Below, piece by piece: positions 48,510 to 56,972 of a stretch of 64,000 nt of DNA. Positions within the stretch are counted from its first letter, which is position 1, and every line of letters begins with the position of its first letter. This DNA comes from Marivita sp. (GTDB lineage Bacteria; Pseudomonadota; Alphaproteobacteria; Rhodobacterales; Rhodobacteraceae). The notes under the pieces are model-generated. The model was not told the DNA's origin and ran no database searches. It was given only the letters and a program-made list of their open reading frames with translations. The DNA lies in contig NZ_JAIPUS010000009.1 of the NCBI RefSeq assembly GCF_020055675.1, forward strand, positions 62,001 through 126,000. Direction: 5' to 3'. The translations under genes and the position numbers were made by a program.

Positions 48510-49309
48510 GCCGCCACCGGGTCGGCCAGCAGCGCGCGCGTCGCCTCGGCCACGTTGGCCTGCCGCATCAGGCTTTCCCCGATCAGGAAGCTGCGCGCGC
48601 CATGGGCGGCCATATCGGCAAGGTCGGACGGCGTTGACAGGCCGGATTCGGCAATCAGCATCCGGTCAGGTGGCAGATGCTTCGACAGGTCACGTGTTGT
48701 CTCAAGTGTGGTCTTGAAGGTCTTGAGATTGCGATTGTTCACGCCAATCAACGCGGACTTCAACGCCAGGGCCCTGTCCAGTTCGCTGCGGTCGTGCACC
48801 TCGATCAGCACGTCCATCCCCCAGGCGATCGCGGCATCTTCGAGATCCGCCGCCTGTGCATCGCTGACGCTGGCCATGATGATCAGGATGCAATCCGCGC
48901 CAAGGCTGCGCGCCTCGGCCACCTGGTAGGTGTCATACATGAAGTCCTTGCGCAGCGCGGGCAGCGAGGTGGCCCGCCGCGCGGCGACCAGGTACGACTT
49001 GTCCCCCTGGAAACTCGGCGCGTCGGTCAGCACCGACAGGCACGCCGCCCCTCCGGCTTCATAGGCCTGCGCAAGGCTTGCCGGTTCGAAATCCGCCCGG
49101 ATCAAGCCCTTTGAGGGCGACGCCTTCTTGATTTCGGCGATCAGGCCATAGCCTGTCACCTGCGCATTGCGCAGCGCAGCGCCAAAGGGCCGAACAGCGT
49201 CGGCGTCCTTTGCCCTGGCTTCGATCTCCGAGAGCGGCACGCGCGACTTGTCGGCGGCAATTTCCTCGAGCTTGTAAGCCTTGATGCGGTCTAGGATGGT
49301 GGCACTCAT
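48506..49309 (-). CDS. trpC: indole-3-glycerol phosphate synthase
   Basis: Forms the indole ring in tryptophan synthesis. The 267-residue TIM barrel has [12 protein letters not shown] (~residues 57-68), [20 protein letters not shown] (~residues 118-137) and [11 protein letters not shown] (~residue 188), and IAESGL for phosphate binding. It overlaps ung upstream and moaC downstream by four bases, so the run is translated as a coupled unit. Confidence 0.96.
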   Translation of the reverse strand: MSATILDRIKAYKLEEIAADKSRVPLSEIEARAKDADAVRPFGAALRNAQVTGYGLIAEIKKASPSKGLIRADFEPASLAQAYEAGGAACLSVLTDAPSFQGDKSYLVAARRATSLPALRKDFMYDTYQVAEARSLGADCILIIMASVSDAQAADLEDAAIAWGMDVLIEVHDRSELDRALALKSALIGVNNRNLKTFKTTLETTRDLSKHLPPDRMLIAESGLSTPSDLADMAAHGARSFLIGESLMRQANVAEATRALLADPVAA

Positions 49310-49953
49310 GGCGTTGTCCAGTTGATCGGGGCGTGTCCTTGCTGTCTAAGCCAAGCGTTCACGGTGGAAAAGGGGCGCGATCCGAAAAACCCGCGATACG
49401 CCGAAAGCGGCGAGGGATGGGCGCTTTGCAGGACGAAGTGGCCCTTGTCTTGCAATCGGGCGGCATGGCCGCGCGCATCATTGCCCCAAAGCACGAAGGC
49501 GCGCGGCCGGTCTGACAGCGCATCGAGCACCTGCGGCACGAGCCGTTGCCAGCCCAGCCGCCGGTGCCCGCGCGCCGCCCCGGCGGGCACTGTCAAAACG
49601 TCATTGAGCAGGAGCACACCCTGATCGGCCCAGAAGTGCAGATCTCCATCGGGTGGCGCAGCCCCCAGATCATCGCGCAACTCCTTGAAGATATTCGCCA
49701 AGGACCGTGGCAGCGGTGCGACATCGGGCGCGACCGAAAACGCAAGCCCATGCGCGTGTCCGGGCGTCGGATAGGGGTCCTGGCCCAGGATCACCACCTT
49801 CACATCGGCCGGCGCGCAGGCGTCGAGGGCGGCAAAGACCTGCTTTGCCGGGGGCAGAACGGGGCGGCTTTCGGCCTCCAGGGCTGTCCGGATCGCGGGC
49901 AGGCTTTCCTGGAAAAACGGCAGATGACCCCAATGTCGGGGAGGCGTCAGCAT
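49306..49953 (-). CDS. ung: uracil-DNA glycosylase
   Basis: Removes uracil from DNA. The ATG at 49953 gives 215 residues; the track's 255-aa start is in non-coding sequence. The water-activating loop is [17 protein letters not shown] (~residues 57-73) and the minor-groove loop is [17 protein letters not shown] (~residue 180). It sits between trpD and trpC, an unusual place for a repair gene, overlapping trpC by four bases and separated from trpD by 124 bp. Confidence 0.95.
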   Translation of the reverse strand: MLTPPRHWGHLPFFQESLPAIRTALEAESRPVLPPAKQVFAALDACAPADVKVVILGQDPYPTPGHAHGLAFSVAPDVAPLPRSLANIFKELRDDLGAAPPDGDLHFWADQGVLLLNDVLTVPAGAARGHRRLGWQRLVPQVLDALSDRPRAFVLWGNDARGHAARLQDKGHFVLQSAHPSPLSAYRGFFGSRPFSTVNAWLRQQGHAPINWTTP

Positions 49954-50035
49954 GCTGCATGTCCGTGGTTTGCCCGGGGTGACAGTCCTGCGGGGCCCGG
50001 AGCAGAGCCATGGGGGGGTCCGATGTCGGAACATC

Positions 50036-50057
50036 GACGATGCGTCACCGCATCGTC
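50036..50057. repeat. hairpin between trpD and ung
   Basis: GACGATGCG-TCAC-CGCATCGTC is a perfect 9-bp stem with a 4-base loop, ~20 bp past the trpD stop. There is no T run, so it may process or attenuate the message rather than end it. Confidence 0.5.
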
Positions 50058-50077
50058 TGCCACCCGGATACACCGCG

Positions 50078-51094
50078 TCACGCCGACTGCGTGACCCGCG
50101 CCAGCGCCTCGACGCGGGCCTTCGCGGCGCCGCTGTCGACGCTGTCGGCAGCCATTTCGGCGCCGGATTTCAGGTCCTTCGCCTTGTCCGCCACCACCAG
50201 CGCCGCTGCCGCGTTCAGCAGCACCGCATCGCGATAGGCGCTCCTGGTCCCGTCGAGCAACGCGCGGAAGGCCGCCGCGTTTTCGGCAGGGGTGCCGCCA
50301 AGGATGTCGCGGAAGGGATGCACCGGCAGCCCAGCATCTTCGGGATGAACCTCGCGGCCCCGGATCTTGCCATTCTCCAGAACGGCCACCTGGGTCGGTT
50401 CCGCGATCGAGATTTCGTCGGTCCCGTCGCCGCCATGTACCAACCACGCTTTTTCGGTCCCCAGGTCCTTGAGCGTTTCGGCCATCGGAAAGATCAAGTC
50501 TATGGCAAAGGCCCCGGACAGCTGCCGCTTGACGCCGGCGGGATTGGTCAGCGGGCCAAGGATGTTGAAGATCGTCTTTGATCCCAGTTCCTGCCGCACC
50601 GGCATGACGTGTTTCATCGCCGGATGGTGCATCGGGGCCATCATGAAGCCAATGCCAGCCTGTTCCAGCGCACGCTCCACCACGTCGGGCCCGACCATGA
50701 CGTTGATTCCCATTTCGGTCAGAGCATCTGCCGCACCGGATTTGGAGGACAGGTTGCGGTTGCCGTGCTTGGCGACGGTCACTCCAGCACCGGCAACGAC
50801 AAAGGCCGCCGCGGTCGAGATATTCAATGTACCCATCCCGTCGCCGCCCGTGCCGACGATATCCATCGCGCCCTCGGGCGCGGTTACGGGCGTGCATTTG
50901 GCGCGCATCACCGAGGCCGCTGCGGCGTATTCGGACACGGCTTCGCCCCGCGCCCGCAGCGCCATCAACAAGCCACCGATCTGCGCCGGGGTCGCCGCGC
51001 CGTCAAACAGAAGCTCGAACGCCTGTTCGGCCTGCGACCGGCTCAGAGGGCCTTCCGAGGCTGCGTAGATCAGGGGCTTCATCAGATCACTCAT
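50078..51094 (-). CDS. trpD: anthranilate phosphoribosyltransferase
   Basis: Second step of tryptophan synthesis; attaches phosphoribose to anthranilate. The 338-residue protein has [14 protein letters not shown] (~residues 81-94), [20 protein letters not shown] (~residues 105-124) and [13 protein letters not shown] (~residue 160). Its ATG at 51094 overlaps the trpG stop; the longer track ORF begins inside trpG. Confidence 0.96.
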   Translation of the reverse strand: MSDLMKPLIYAASEGPLSRSQAEQAFELLFDGAATPAQIGGLLMALRARGEAVSEYAAAASVMRAKCTPVTAPEGAMDIVGTGGDGMGTLNISTAAAFVVAGAGVTVAKHGNRNLSSKSGAADALTEMGINVMVGPDVVERALEQAGIGFMMAPMHHPAMKHVMPVRQELGSKTIFNILGPLTNPAGVKRQLSGAFAIDLIFPMAETLKDLGTEKAWLVHGGDGTDEISIAEPTQVAVLENGKIRGREVHPEDAGLPVHPFRDILGGTPAENAAAFRALLDGTRSAYRDAVLLNAAAALVVADKAKDLKSGAEMAADSVDSGAAKARVEALARVTQSA

Positions 51095-51672
51095 GCGGGC
51101 ACCTTCATGTCGGTCACGAAATTCCGGAGCAGCGCGTGCCCATGTTCCGAGGCGATGGATTCGGGGTGGAACTGCACGCCTTGCAGGGGCAGTTGGCGGT
51201 GGCGCAGCCCCATGATGGTGCCGTCCTCGAGCCAGGCCGTGATCTCGAGGCAATCCGGCAGGCTGTCGCGTGCGACCACCAAAGAGTGATACCGCGTCGC
51301 CTTGAACGGAGAGGTCAGCCCGGCGAACACGCCCGCCTGGTCATGATGCACCACCCCCATCTTGCCGTGAACAATGTCCGAATGGCGCACCACTTGTCCT
51401 CCGAACGCCTGTCCCAGCGTCTGGTGGCCCAGGCACACGCCCAAGAGCGGAACGCGTGTTTCGGCGGCGGCACGGGTCAAGTCAAGGCAGATGCCCGCTT
51501 GATCCGGGTCGCAGGGGCCGGGCGACAGCAGGATACCCGCCGGGTTCATCGCCAGTGCCTCTTGCACCGAGATAGCGTCGTTGCGTGCGACCCGGACATC
51601 GGCGCCAAGCTCACCCAGATAGTGCACGAGGTTGTAGGTAAAACTGTCGTAATTGTCTATGAGCAGCAGCAT
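51091..51672 (-). CDS. trpG: anthranilate synthase glutamine amidotransferase component
   Basis: Provides ammonia from glutamine to TrpE. The 193-residue class I amidotransferase has [19 protein letters not shown] at the N-terminus, the nucleophile cysteine in [13 protein letters not shown] (~residue 84) and the His-Glu pair in [14 protein letters not shown] (~residue 173). The start at 51672 is the family start; the track adds 34 residues. trpE is not within the window upstream; the adjacent gene is divergent. Confidence 0.96.
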   Translation of the reverse strand: MLLLIDNYDSFTYNLVHYLGELGADVRVARNDAISVQEALAMNPAGILLSPGPCDPDQAGICLDLTRAAAETRVPLLGVCLGHQTLGQAFGGQVVRHSDIVHGKMGVVHHDQAGVFAGLTSPFKATRYHSLVVARDSLPDCLEITAWLEDGTIMGLRHRQLPLQGVQFHPESIASEHGHALLRNFVTDMKVPA

Positions 51673-51822
51673 TCGGTTTCTTCTTCGTCGGGGCTGGCAT
51701 GGCATGCGCCAATCGCGGTATACATGCGCAGGCCGACCCAGGCGCGTCAAGTGCGTGGATGGGTCCACCGGCACAACAGAGATGTCGGGGACGCGGCAGG
51801 GGTCAAGACGAGGGCAAAGAGC

Positions 51823-53478
51823 ATGGCACGAGGGTTTTTGTCAGGCGCGATCTGGGGCACTGTGCTGTCCTTGGGCGGCTTGGGCGCAGTTTCGGTGCTG
51901 GCGCCGGTTGCCGATGACCGTCCGCCCCCGGCAGCGACGTCAAGCGGTGGCAACTCGGATGACGAAGGGGGCCAAGCGCCTGTTGCGCCCGAGCCGATCC
52001 TCGAAGCGCCGGTCGAGACCACCGATGCGGCCGACCTTGAATCCGCAACACCCATCGCACCGCCTGCGCCGGACATGGTGGAGGGGGATGTCTCCGAGGC
52101 CGGGCATGACGATCCAGCCGCCGCGTCCGAGGTCGACAAGACCGCGGAACCCGATGCGCCGGAACCGCCTGCGCGCCGACCTTCAGAGGAAACGGCTATA
52201 TCGGCGGGCGCCACGTCCCCGGCACTTGATGCCCCGACTGGCGTTTCCGACGACACGCCCGACGACACAACTGCAGCGCCGTTCCCCGACACCGGCGAAG
52301 AAATCGCAGCATTGCAAGGCCCGGTTACGCCGAACGGCGCGCCTGTGCCGCCGCCGCCGAACGATGACGCGGCGCCCGACACCTCGCAAGCCCCGACGCT
52401 GGACGCCCCCGATGCCGAGACCGGGCTGAATGTTTCGACCGATCCGGCACAGCCGCCGGCGCCACAGGTGCCCGAAGACGAGCCCCCGCTGTCTCCGGAC
52501 GCCCAGGACGCGGTGCAACCGGCTCCGGCAGAGCCCGATGCAGCCGGGGATGAGACCACCGATGACGACAAACCCAAGGTACGCCGCCTGATCCCCGACG
52601 CCCCGGCCGAGGTGCCCGAGGGAACCGGGCAGACCGACCCGGACAGTAACGATCTGCGCCCTTCCATCGGGACACCAGCGGTGTCCTTGACAGATCGCAC
52701 CGCTGGCAATTCTTCGCGGTTGCCCTCGATCAACGGGGATGGCGACGATGCCGACACATCTGACGCAGGGAGCCAAGACGGCCAGGCGGTGGACCTGAGC
52801 GCGCCACCTCTCGAACGCTATGCAGCACAGGTCGAAGCCGATCCCGCCTTGCCCAAGATGTCGATTGTCATGATCGACGATGGCACCGGGCCGCTTGGCC
52901 CGGATACATTGAACGACCTGCCTTTCCCGGTGACCTTCGCGATTGATCCGGGCACAGCGGATGCATCCGACCGGATGGCCGCCTATCGGGCGCTCGGGTA
53001 CGAGGTTGCCGTGCTTGTCACGCTGCCCGAAGCGGCCCAGCCTTCGGATGTGGAACAGAACCTGGCCGGGGCGCTTGTCGCGGTGCCCGAGGCGGTGGCG
53101 ATGATCGAAGCGCCCGGCGGAAACCTGCAGGGCGCACGCGGTGTGACCGAACAGGCCACGCGCTTTGCCGCCGAGAGCGGCCACGGTCTGGTATTCCTGC
53201 CGAACGGTCTCAACACCGCCGAAGCGATTGCACGCCGCGCCGAGGTGCCGTCTACCAGCATCCTGCGCGATTTCGATGGTGCCGGTCAGGACGCCCGCAC
53301 CCAGCGCCGGTTCCTGGACGGGGCCGCGTTCCGCGCGCGGCAGGACGGATCGGTTGTGATGTTGGGGCGTTTGAAGCCCGAGACACTGTCGGCTCTGGTG
53401 CTCTGGAGTCTTCAGGACCGCGCGTCCAGCGTGTCCATCGTGCCGATCTCGGCCGTGCTGACCGAAGGTGTGGATTAG
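51823..53478 (+). CDS. divergent polysaccharide deacetylase family protein
   Basis: A 551-residue envelope protein. It has an N-terminal membrane anchor (residues ~5-28), a very long acidic linker rich in Pro, Ala, Asp and Glu (~30-325), and a C-terminal domain (~340-551) starting [14 protein letters not shown] that resembles the YibQ/DUF610 divergent polysaccharide deacetylases. Activity on a polysaccharide is not shown for most of this family. The ATG at 51823 has GAGGG upstream; the track's 883-aa ORF starts antisense to trpD. It is divergent from trpG. Confidence 0.82.
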   Translation: MARGFLSGAIWGTVLSLGGLGAVSVLAPVADDRPPPAATSSGGNSDDEGGQAPVAPEPILEAPVETTDAADLESATPIAPPAPDMVEGDVSEAGHDDPAAASEVDKTAEPDAPEPPARRPSEETAISAGATSPALDAPTGVSDDTPDDTTAAPFPDTGEEIAALQGPVTPNGAPVPPPPNDDAAPDTSQAPTLDAPDAETGLNVSTDPAQPPAPQVPEDEPPLSPDAQDAVQPAPAEPDAAGDETTDDDKPKVRRLIPDAPAEVPEGTGQTDPDSNDLRPSIGTPAVSLTDRTAGNSSRLPSINGDGDDADTSDAGSQDGQAVDLSAPPLERYAAQVEADPALPKMSIVMIDDGTGPLGPDTLNDLPFPVTFAIDPGTADASDRMAAYRALGYEVAVLVTLPEAAQPSDVEQNLAGALVAVPEAVAMIEAPGGNLQGARGVTEQATRFAAESGHGLVFLPNGLNTAEAIARRAEVPSTSILRDFDGAGQDARTQRRFLDGAAFRARQDGSVVMLGRLKPETLSALVLWSLQDRASSVSIVPISAVLTEGVD

Positions 53479-53513
53479 AGGGTGTTGCGGGCCACGCTGT
53501 GGGGCGGTCCGCT

Positions 53514-54155
53514 TTACCGCCCGGACCAGTCTTGCAGTTGGGTGGCCAGATCTCCGTAGCCTGTGAACCGCCGCTCGAAGGCAAGACCCAACCGGTCGGC
53601 GCAGATGCGCGCACTCTCGGTCAGGGCGGGATCATCGGTCTGCGCCTGATAGACCAGCCGATCGTAATGTCCGAAATACATGTCCCGCAGGTCTGGGTGC
53701 CGGTCGAGCCCAAGCGGTTTCCAGACGAAGGCATCGAATTGCCGGACAAGGAAGTCCGTGAGGTAGAAGGCCGTTATCTCGTCGCGCGCCTCGAATGCCG
53801 CATTGCCTTCGAAGAAACTGTAACAATGTGGCCCGGCCAGCATCTCGACCCGCATGTCGGCACAGGCTGCCTCCAGTTGTCCGCCAGTGCCGCAATCGCC
53901 ATAGGCGACATAGATCTGCGTATATGCGGACCGCTGGGCCGCAACGGTGTCGCGCACCGCTGTCACGATCTTTTCGGGGTGGTTGTGGTATATCGCGGGG
54001 AGGCAGGTCAGGTCGAGGTGAGTCCAGCCGTTCGCGTCGCGCAGTGTCAGGATTTCCCGTGCCAGCGCGCCGCAGGCGATGATAAGTACGCGGCCGGAGC
54101 CGCGCACATCCAGTCCGGTTTGCGTCAAAGCACTGTCGTCAGGCAGGCTCGTCAT
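53514..54155 (-). CDS. DUF1638 domain-containing protein
   Basis: A 213-residue protein of the DUF1638 family, recognised from RVLIIACGALAREI (~residues 20-33), IYVAYGDCGTGGQL (~residue 80) and GPHCYSFFEGN (~residue 104). It has several conserved cysteines and histidines that could bind a metal. In Roseobacter and related genomes such genes sit with corrinoid-dependent methyltransferases, as here. Its role is not established. The start at 54155 overlaps the 57-aa membrane gene by 17 bp; the track's extra 12 residues go deeper into that gene. Confidence 0.82.
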   Translation of the reverse strand: MTSLPDDSALTQTGLDVRGSGRVLIIACGALAREILTLRDANGWTHLDLTCLPAIYHNHPEKIVTAVRDTVAAQRSAYTQIYVAYGDCGTGGQLEAACADMRVEMLAGPHCYSFFEGNAAFEARDEITAFYLTDFLVRQFDAFVWKPLGLDRHPDLRDMYFGHYDRLVYQAQTDDPALTESARICADRLGLAFERRFTGYGDLATQLQDWSGR

Positions 54156-54312
54156 CGCCCGGCACATGCTCCATGCCCCACCGGGCCACAAGCCCCACGG
54201 CGATCAGCAACGGCAGTACTGTCAGAAAGCCGAATTTGGTCATCGCCCAAACCGTCAGCCCCGATGCCGCTATCACTGCAAGGATCATTGAAACGAACGT
54301 GGTCACTGGCAT
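54139..54312 (-). CDS. 57-aa small membrane protein in the corrinoid cluster
   Basis: A 57-residue protein with two hydrophobic segments (residues ~3-20 and ~26-44) and a short acidic tail ending GDDEPA. The start at 54312 (MPVTTFVSM) has an excellent AAGGAGAC site; the track start at 54336 includes that site within the coding frame. It overlaps the DUF1638 gene and shares its direction, suggesting joint function. No family recognised. Confidence 0.7.
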   Translation of the reverse strand: MPVTTFVSMILAVIAASGLTVWAMTKFGFLTVLPLLIAVGLVARWGMEHVPGDDEPA

Positions 54313-54812
54313 GGATGTCTCCTTCCGTTCTACCAAAGATAGGGCTTATACTGCCGTAGTGAAACCCCAGTTCAGCGAGACTTTCGAAATCTGCGACGGC
54401 CTTGAACCGTGACTGCCCCGGTTGACAGCGGTGTGAAGCATCGCGAAGGCCCGTTGCCTCGGTACGTGGGCGGCGCAATCTCTTGTCGCTCGTGTGTGAT
54501 CAACGCCTTTGGACGCTGCAAGTTTCATCGCTCGCTGAAAAGCCATGCTGTGCCGCGTGCAGGGGGCCATCGCGCCGTGTCCGTGCTTGGAGACAGACCG
54601 CCAGAAAGACTTCCCGAAGACCGCCGGTCTGGAAATTGCGCAAGCAGACAGCCATGCGACCGGCGCGGGCAGGGCAGCGATACGCAACAACACGGACCAG
54701 AGCAACGGCATGCGCCCAATGCGCTGTCAAAAGGCGTGTGGCGACCATGACAGTTGGACCGGACAAAGCGCCCGCCCGGGCGCCTTGTCGCTGATCTTTG
54801 GGGAGCCGCCGA
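54313..54812. other. 500-bp stretch without a supported gene
   Basis: Between the corrinoid-protein stop and the 57-aa gene. Three overlapping minus-frame ORFs and several plus-frame ones are present, but none has a convincing start, codon bias or composition. A short dyad at 54766-54781 (GCGCCC-GGGC-GGGCGC on the minus strand, then TTTG) could be a weak end for the corrinoid-protein transcript. I see no tRNA or other RNA gene. Confidence 0.4.
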
Positions 54813-55517
54813 TCATCCGGCGGCAAGCTGGTTGTGCTTTCGCCCGAGAAAGGTTTTCGCAGTCTCCACAGCCACCGCGGCATCCCGGCAATACGCGTCG
54901 GCACCAATGGCCTTGCCGAATTCCTCGTTCAGCGGCGCACCACCGACCATCACGATATAATCGTCGCGGATGCCCTTTTCGATCATCGTGTCGATCACGA
55001 CCTTCATGTAGGGCATCGTGGTTGTCAAAAGTGCCGACATGCCGAGGATGTCAGGCTCCTCCGCCGCGATCGCTTCGAGGTAACTTTCAACAGGGTTGTT
55101 TATGCCCAGATCAACCACCTCAAAGCCCGCGCCTTCCATCATCATCGACACGAGGTTCTTGCCGATGTCATGGATGTCGCCCTTGACGGTGCCGATCACC
55201 ATCTTGCCTTGCTTGGGCGCGCCGGTTTCGGCCAGGAGTGGCTTGAGAATGGCCATGCCGCCCTTCATCGCATTGGCCGCAAGAAGCACTTCGGGCACGA
55301 ACAGGATACCGTCCCGGAAATCATGCCCGACAATGGTCATGCCGCCCACCAGCGCCTTGGTCAAAATGTCGTAGGGCTGCCATCCGCGCTCCAGCAGGAT
55401 GTTCACAGACTCCTCGATTTCGTCCTTCAGCCCGTCGTAGAGATCGTCGAACATCTGTTCGACAAGCTCGTCGTCACCGAGGTCCGCAAGGATGATGTCG
55501 TCTTCTTCGTCAGCCAT
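54813..55517 (-). CDS. corrinoid (B12-binding) methyltransferase protein
   Basis: A 234-residue methyl-carrier protein with an N-terminal helical cap (residues ~10-95) and a Rossmann-type cobalamin domain. The lower-ligand histidine is in GTVKGDIHDIGKN (~residues 109-121), the D-x-H-x-x-G motif; later MVGGAPLNEEFG (~residue 190) is typical of MtbC/MttC/MtaC homologues. It would accept a methyl group from a corrinoid methyltransferase and pass it on; no MttB-type partner is in the window. Bmt lies upstream on the same strand. Confidence 0.92.
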   Translation of the reverse strand: MADEEDDIILADLGDDELVEQMFDDLYDGLKDEIEESVNILLERGWQPYDILTKALVGGMTIVGHDFRDGILFVPEVLLAANAMKGGMAILKPLLAETGAPKQGKMVIGTVKGDIHDIGKNLVSMMMEGAGFEVVDLGINNPVESYLEAIAAEEPDILGMSALLTTTMPYMKVVIDTMIEKGIRDDYIVMVGGAPLNEEFGKAIGADAYCRDAAVAVETAKTFLGRKHNQLAAG

Positions 55518-55812
55518 TTTGTGTCACTCCAGACGCTGGCGTTTCCACCAGTGATTTTTGTCGACTATTCATGTTTTTACGACGGCTCAACTTGGTGAAA
55601 TCCGACATACGCAAGAACGCAACCGACGCGGGCCGCCTGCGTGAGTGACAAAAGCGGTCCGGGATTTTGGATGTTCGATTTTTGTTCTTGAACGAGACAA
55701 GGACTCGGGCCGACGGGTTTGTCCCGCCACGCCAACGGCGCGGCAAGACTGGGACATCTTGGCCTGTGCGCAAACGGCGTTTGGCGGTTACGTCAGGTGG
55801 CCCCGGGATCGG
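55518..55812. other. 295-bp gap between bmt and the corrinoid gene
   Basis: No gene is supported. The part near the corrinoid gene is AT-richer and probably holds its promoter. A GTTC-N7-GTTC match at 55673-55687 fits the LexA consensus, but about one such match is expected by chance in a window this size. I recognised no riboswitch core. Confidence 0.35.
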
Positions 55813-56829
55813 TCACATGCGTCGCCGGCCACGGCGTTCCCGCTTTGGTGCCGCGCTCTGGTCTCCGGTCCCGTCGCTGGCAGAACTGAACGGGCCGATC
55901 TCGGCTTCGATCAACTCCAGACTTGGCGCTGTCCCGCGTGGCGTCTCTTCGAGGGCCACCCGCATGGCGCGCAGGTGGTCAGGCATTGTTCCGCAACAGC
56001 CGCCGATGATCGTGGCCCCGGCATCGCGCGCCAACACGGCGTAACGCGCCATCAGATCTGGCGTGCCGTCATAATGGATATGGCCATCGACATATTTGGG
56101 GATCCCGGCGTTGCCCTTGGCGATCAACGGGCGCTTGGGGCGGGTGGCGGCAAACCCCAGCACCGTGCGGAGCAGATCCGATGCGCCGGTGCCGCAGTTC
56201 GCGCCGAAGGCAAGAGGCGGGTTCGGCAGCGTTCCGATCATCTGGGCCATGCCTTCCGATGTCATGCCCATCATCGTGCGTCCCGCAGTGTCAAAGCTCA
56301 TGGTGCCGCACCACGGCATCTCCGCCAGCGCAAATGCCTCGGCCGCTGCGCGGAATTCCTCCGGCGCGCTGATCGTCTCGACCCAGGCCACGTCGGCCCC
56401 GCCGGCCTTGAGGCCCTCGGCCTGTTCATGGAACATCTCCACCGCGCGGGCATGGGACAGGGGGCCCACCGGCTCCATGATTTCCCCCGTGGGTCCGACA
56501 GATCCCGCCACGATCACCGGGCGGCCCGCGGTATCTGCGACTTCGCGCGCGATTTCCGCGCCGATCCGGGACAGCGCGTGCGCCCGGTCTTGTGCATCGT
56601 GCAGCGCAAGGCGCGAGGCGTTCGCCCCGAAAGTGTTGGTCAGGAACAGGTCGCTGCCCGCGTCTGTCGCGCCGCGATACAGCGCGCGGATGTTGTCGGG
56701 TTTGCTCTCGTTCCAGAACTCGGGGGGATCGCCGCTTTCGAGACCCATGTTGAACAGGTTCGTTCCGGTCGCCCCATCGGCCAGAAGCCAGTCGCGCGTG
56801 GCAAGAAGGTCGCTCAATGGGTTGGTCAT
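55813..56829 (-). CDS. bmt: homocysteine S-methyltransferase family protein, likely betaine-homocysteine methyltransferase
   Basis: A 338-residue TIM-barrel methyltransferase that would move a methyl group to homocysteine, making methionine. The zinc ligands are in FGANCGTG (~residue 210) and GGCCGTMPDH (~residues 275-284), and the N-terminus has LADGATGTNLF. Roseobacters use this Bmt type for glycine betaine. Pairing with a corrinoid protein and DUF1638 suggests a wider methyl-transfer module. The C-terminal 25 residues are basic and probably disordered. Confidence 0.87.
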   Translation of the reverse strand: MTNPLSDLLATRDWLLADGATGTNLFNMGLESGDPPEFWNESKPDNIRALYRGATDAGSDLFLTNTFGANASRLALHDAQDRAHALSRIGAEIAREVADTAGRPVIVAGSVGPTGEIMEPVGPLSHARAVEMFHEQAEGLKAGGADVAWVETISAPEEFRAAAEAFALAEMPWCGTMSFDTAGRTMMGMTSEGMAQMIGTLPNPPLAFGANCGTGASDLLRTVLGFAATRPKRPLIAKGNAGIPKYVDGHIHYDGTPDLMARYAVLARDAGATIIGGCCGTMPDHLRAMRVALEETPRGTAPSLELIEAEIGPFSSASDGTGDQSAAPKRERRGRRRM

Positions 56830-56924
56830 GTCGGGCCTGTCGGTTTCATGGGTCGCGATTAGGTGCCAGATCTTCTGTCTTGAAGCAAATTCATAATCGT
56901 CGACATGGCTATGAACACGGCGCT

Positions 56925-56948
56925 GCCCGATCCTTGGAAGGACCGGGC
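56925..56948. repeat. imperfect hairpin upstream of bmt
   Basis: GCCCGATCCTT-GG-AAGGACCGGGC forms an 11-bp stem with one mismatch, between the hydrolase-OsmC stop and bmt. On the minus strand a T-rich stretch precedes rather than follows it, so it is not a standard terminator. Confidence 0.35.
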
Positions 56949-56972
56949 AAAAACGTCAACGCGTTTCCAGGC

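Noticed and set aside
50827-51822. N-terminal 332 residues of the track's 883-aa ORF
   Set aside because: This part is antisense to trpD and trpG; the real protein begins at 51823 with a membrane anchor and ribosome site.
55673-55687. Second GTTC-N7-GTTC match (possible LexA box)
   Set aside because: About one chance match is expected in 64 kb on two strands, and the downstream corrinoid gene has no SOS link.
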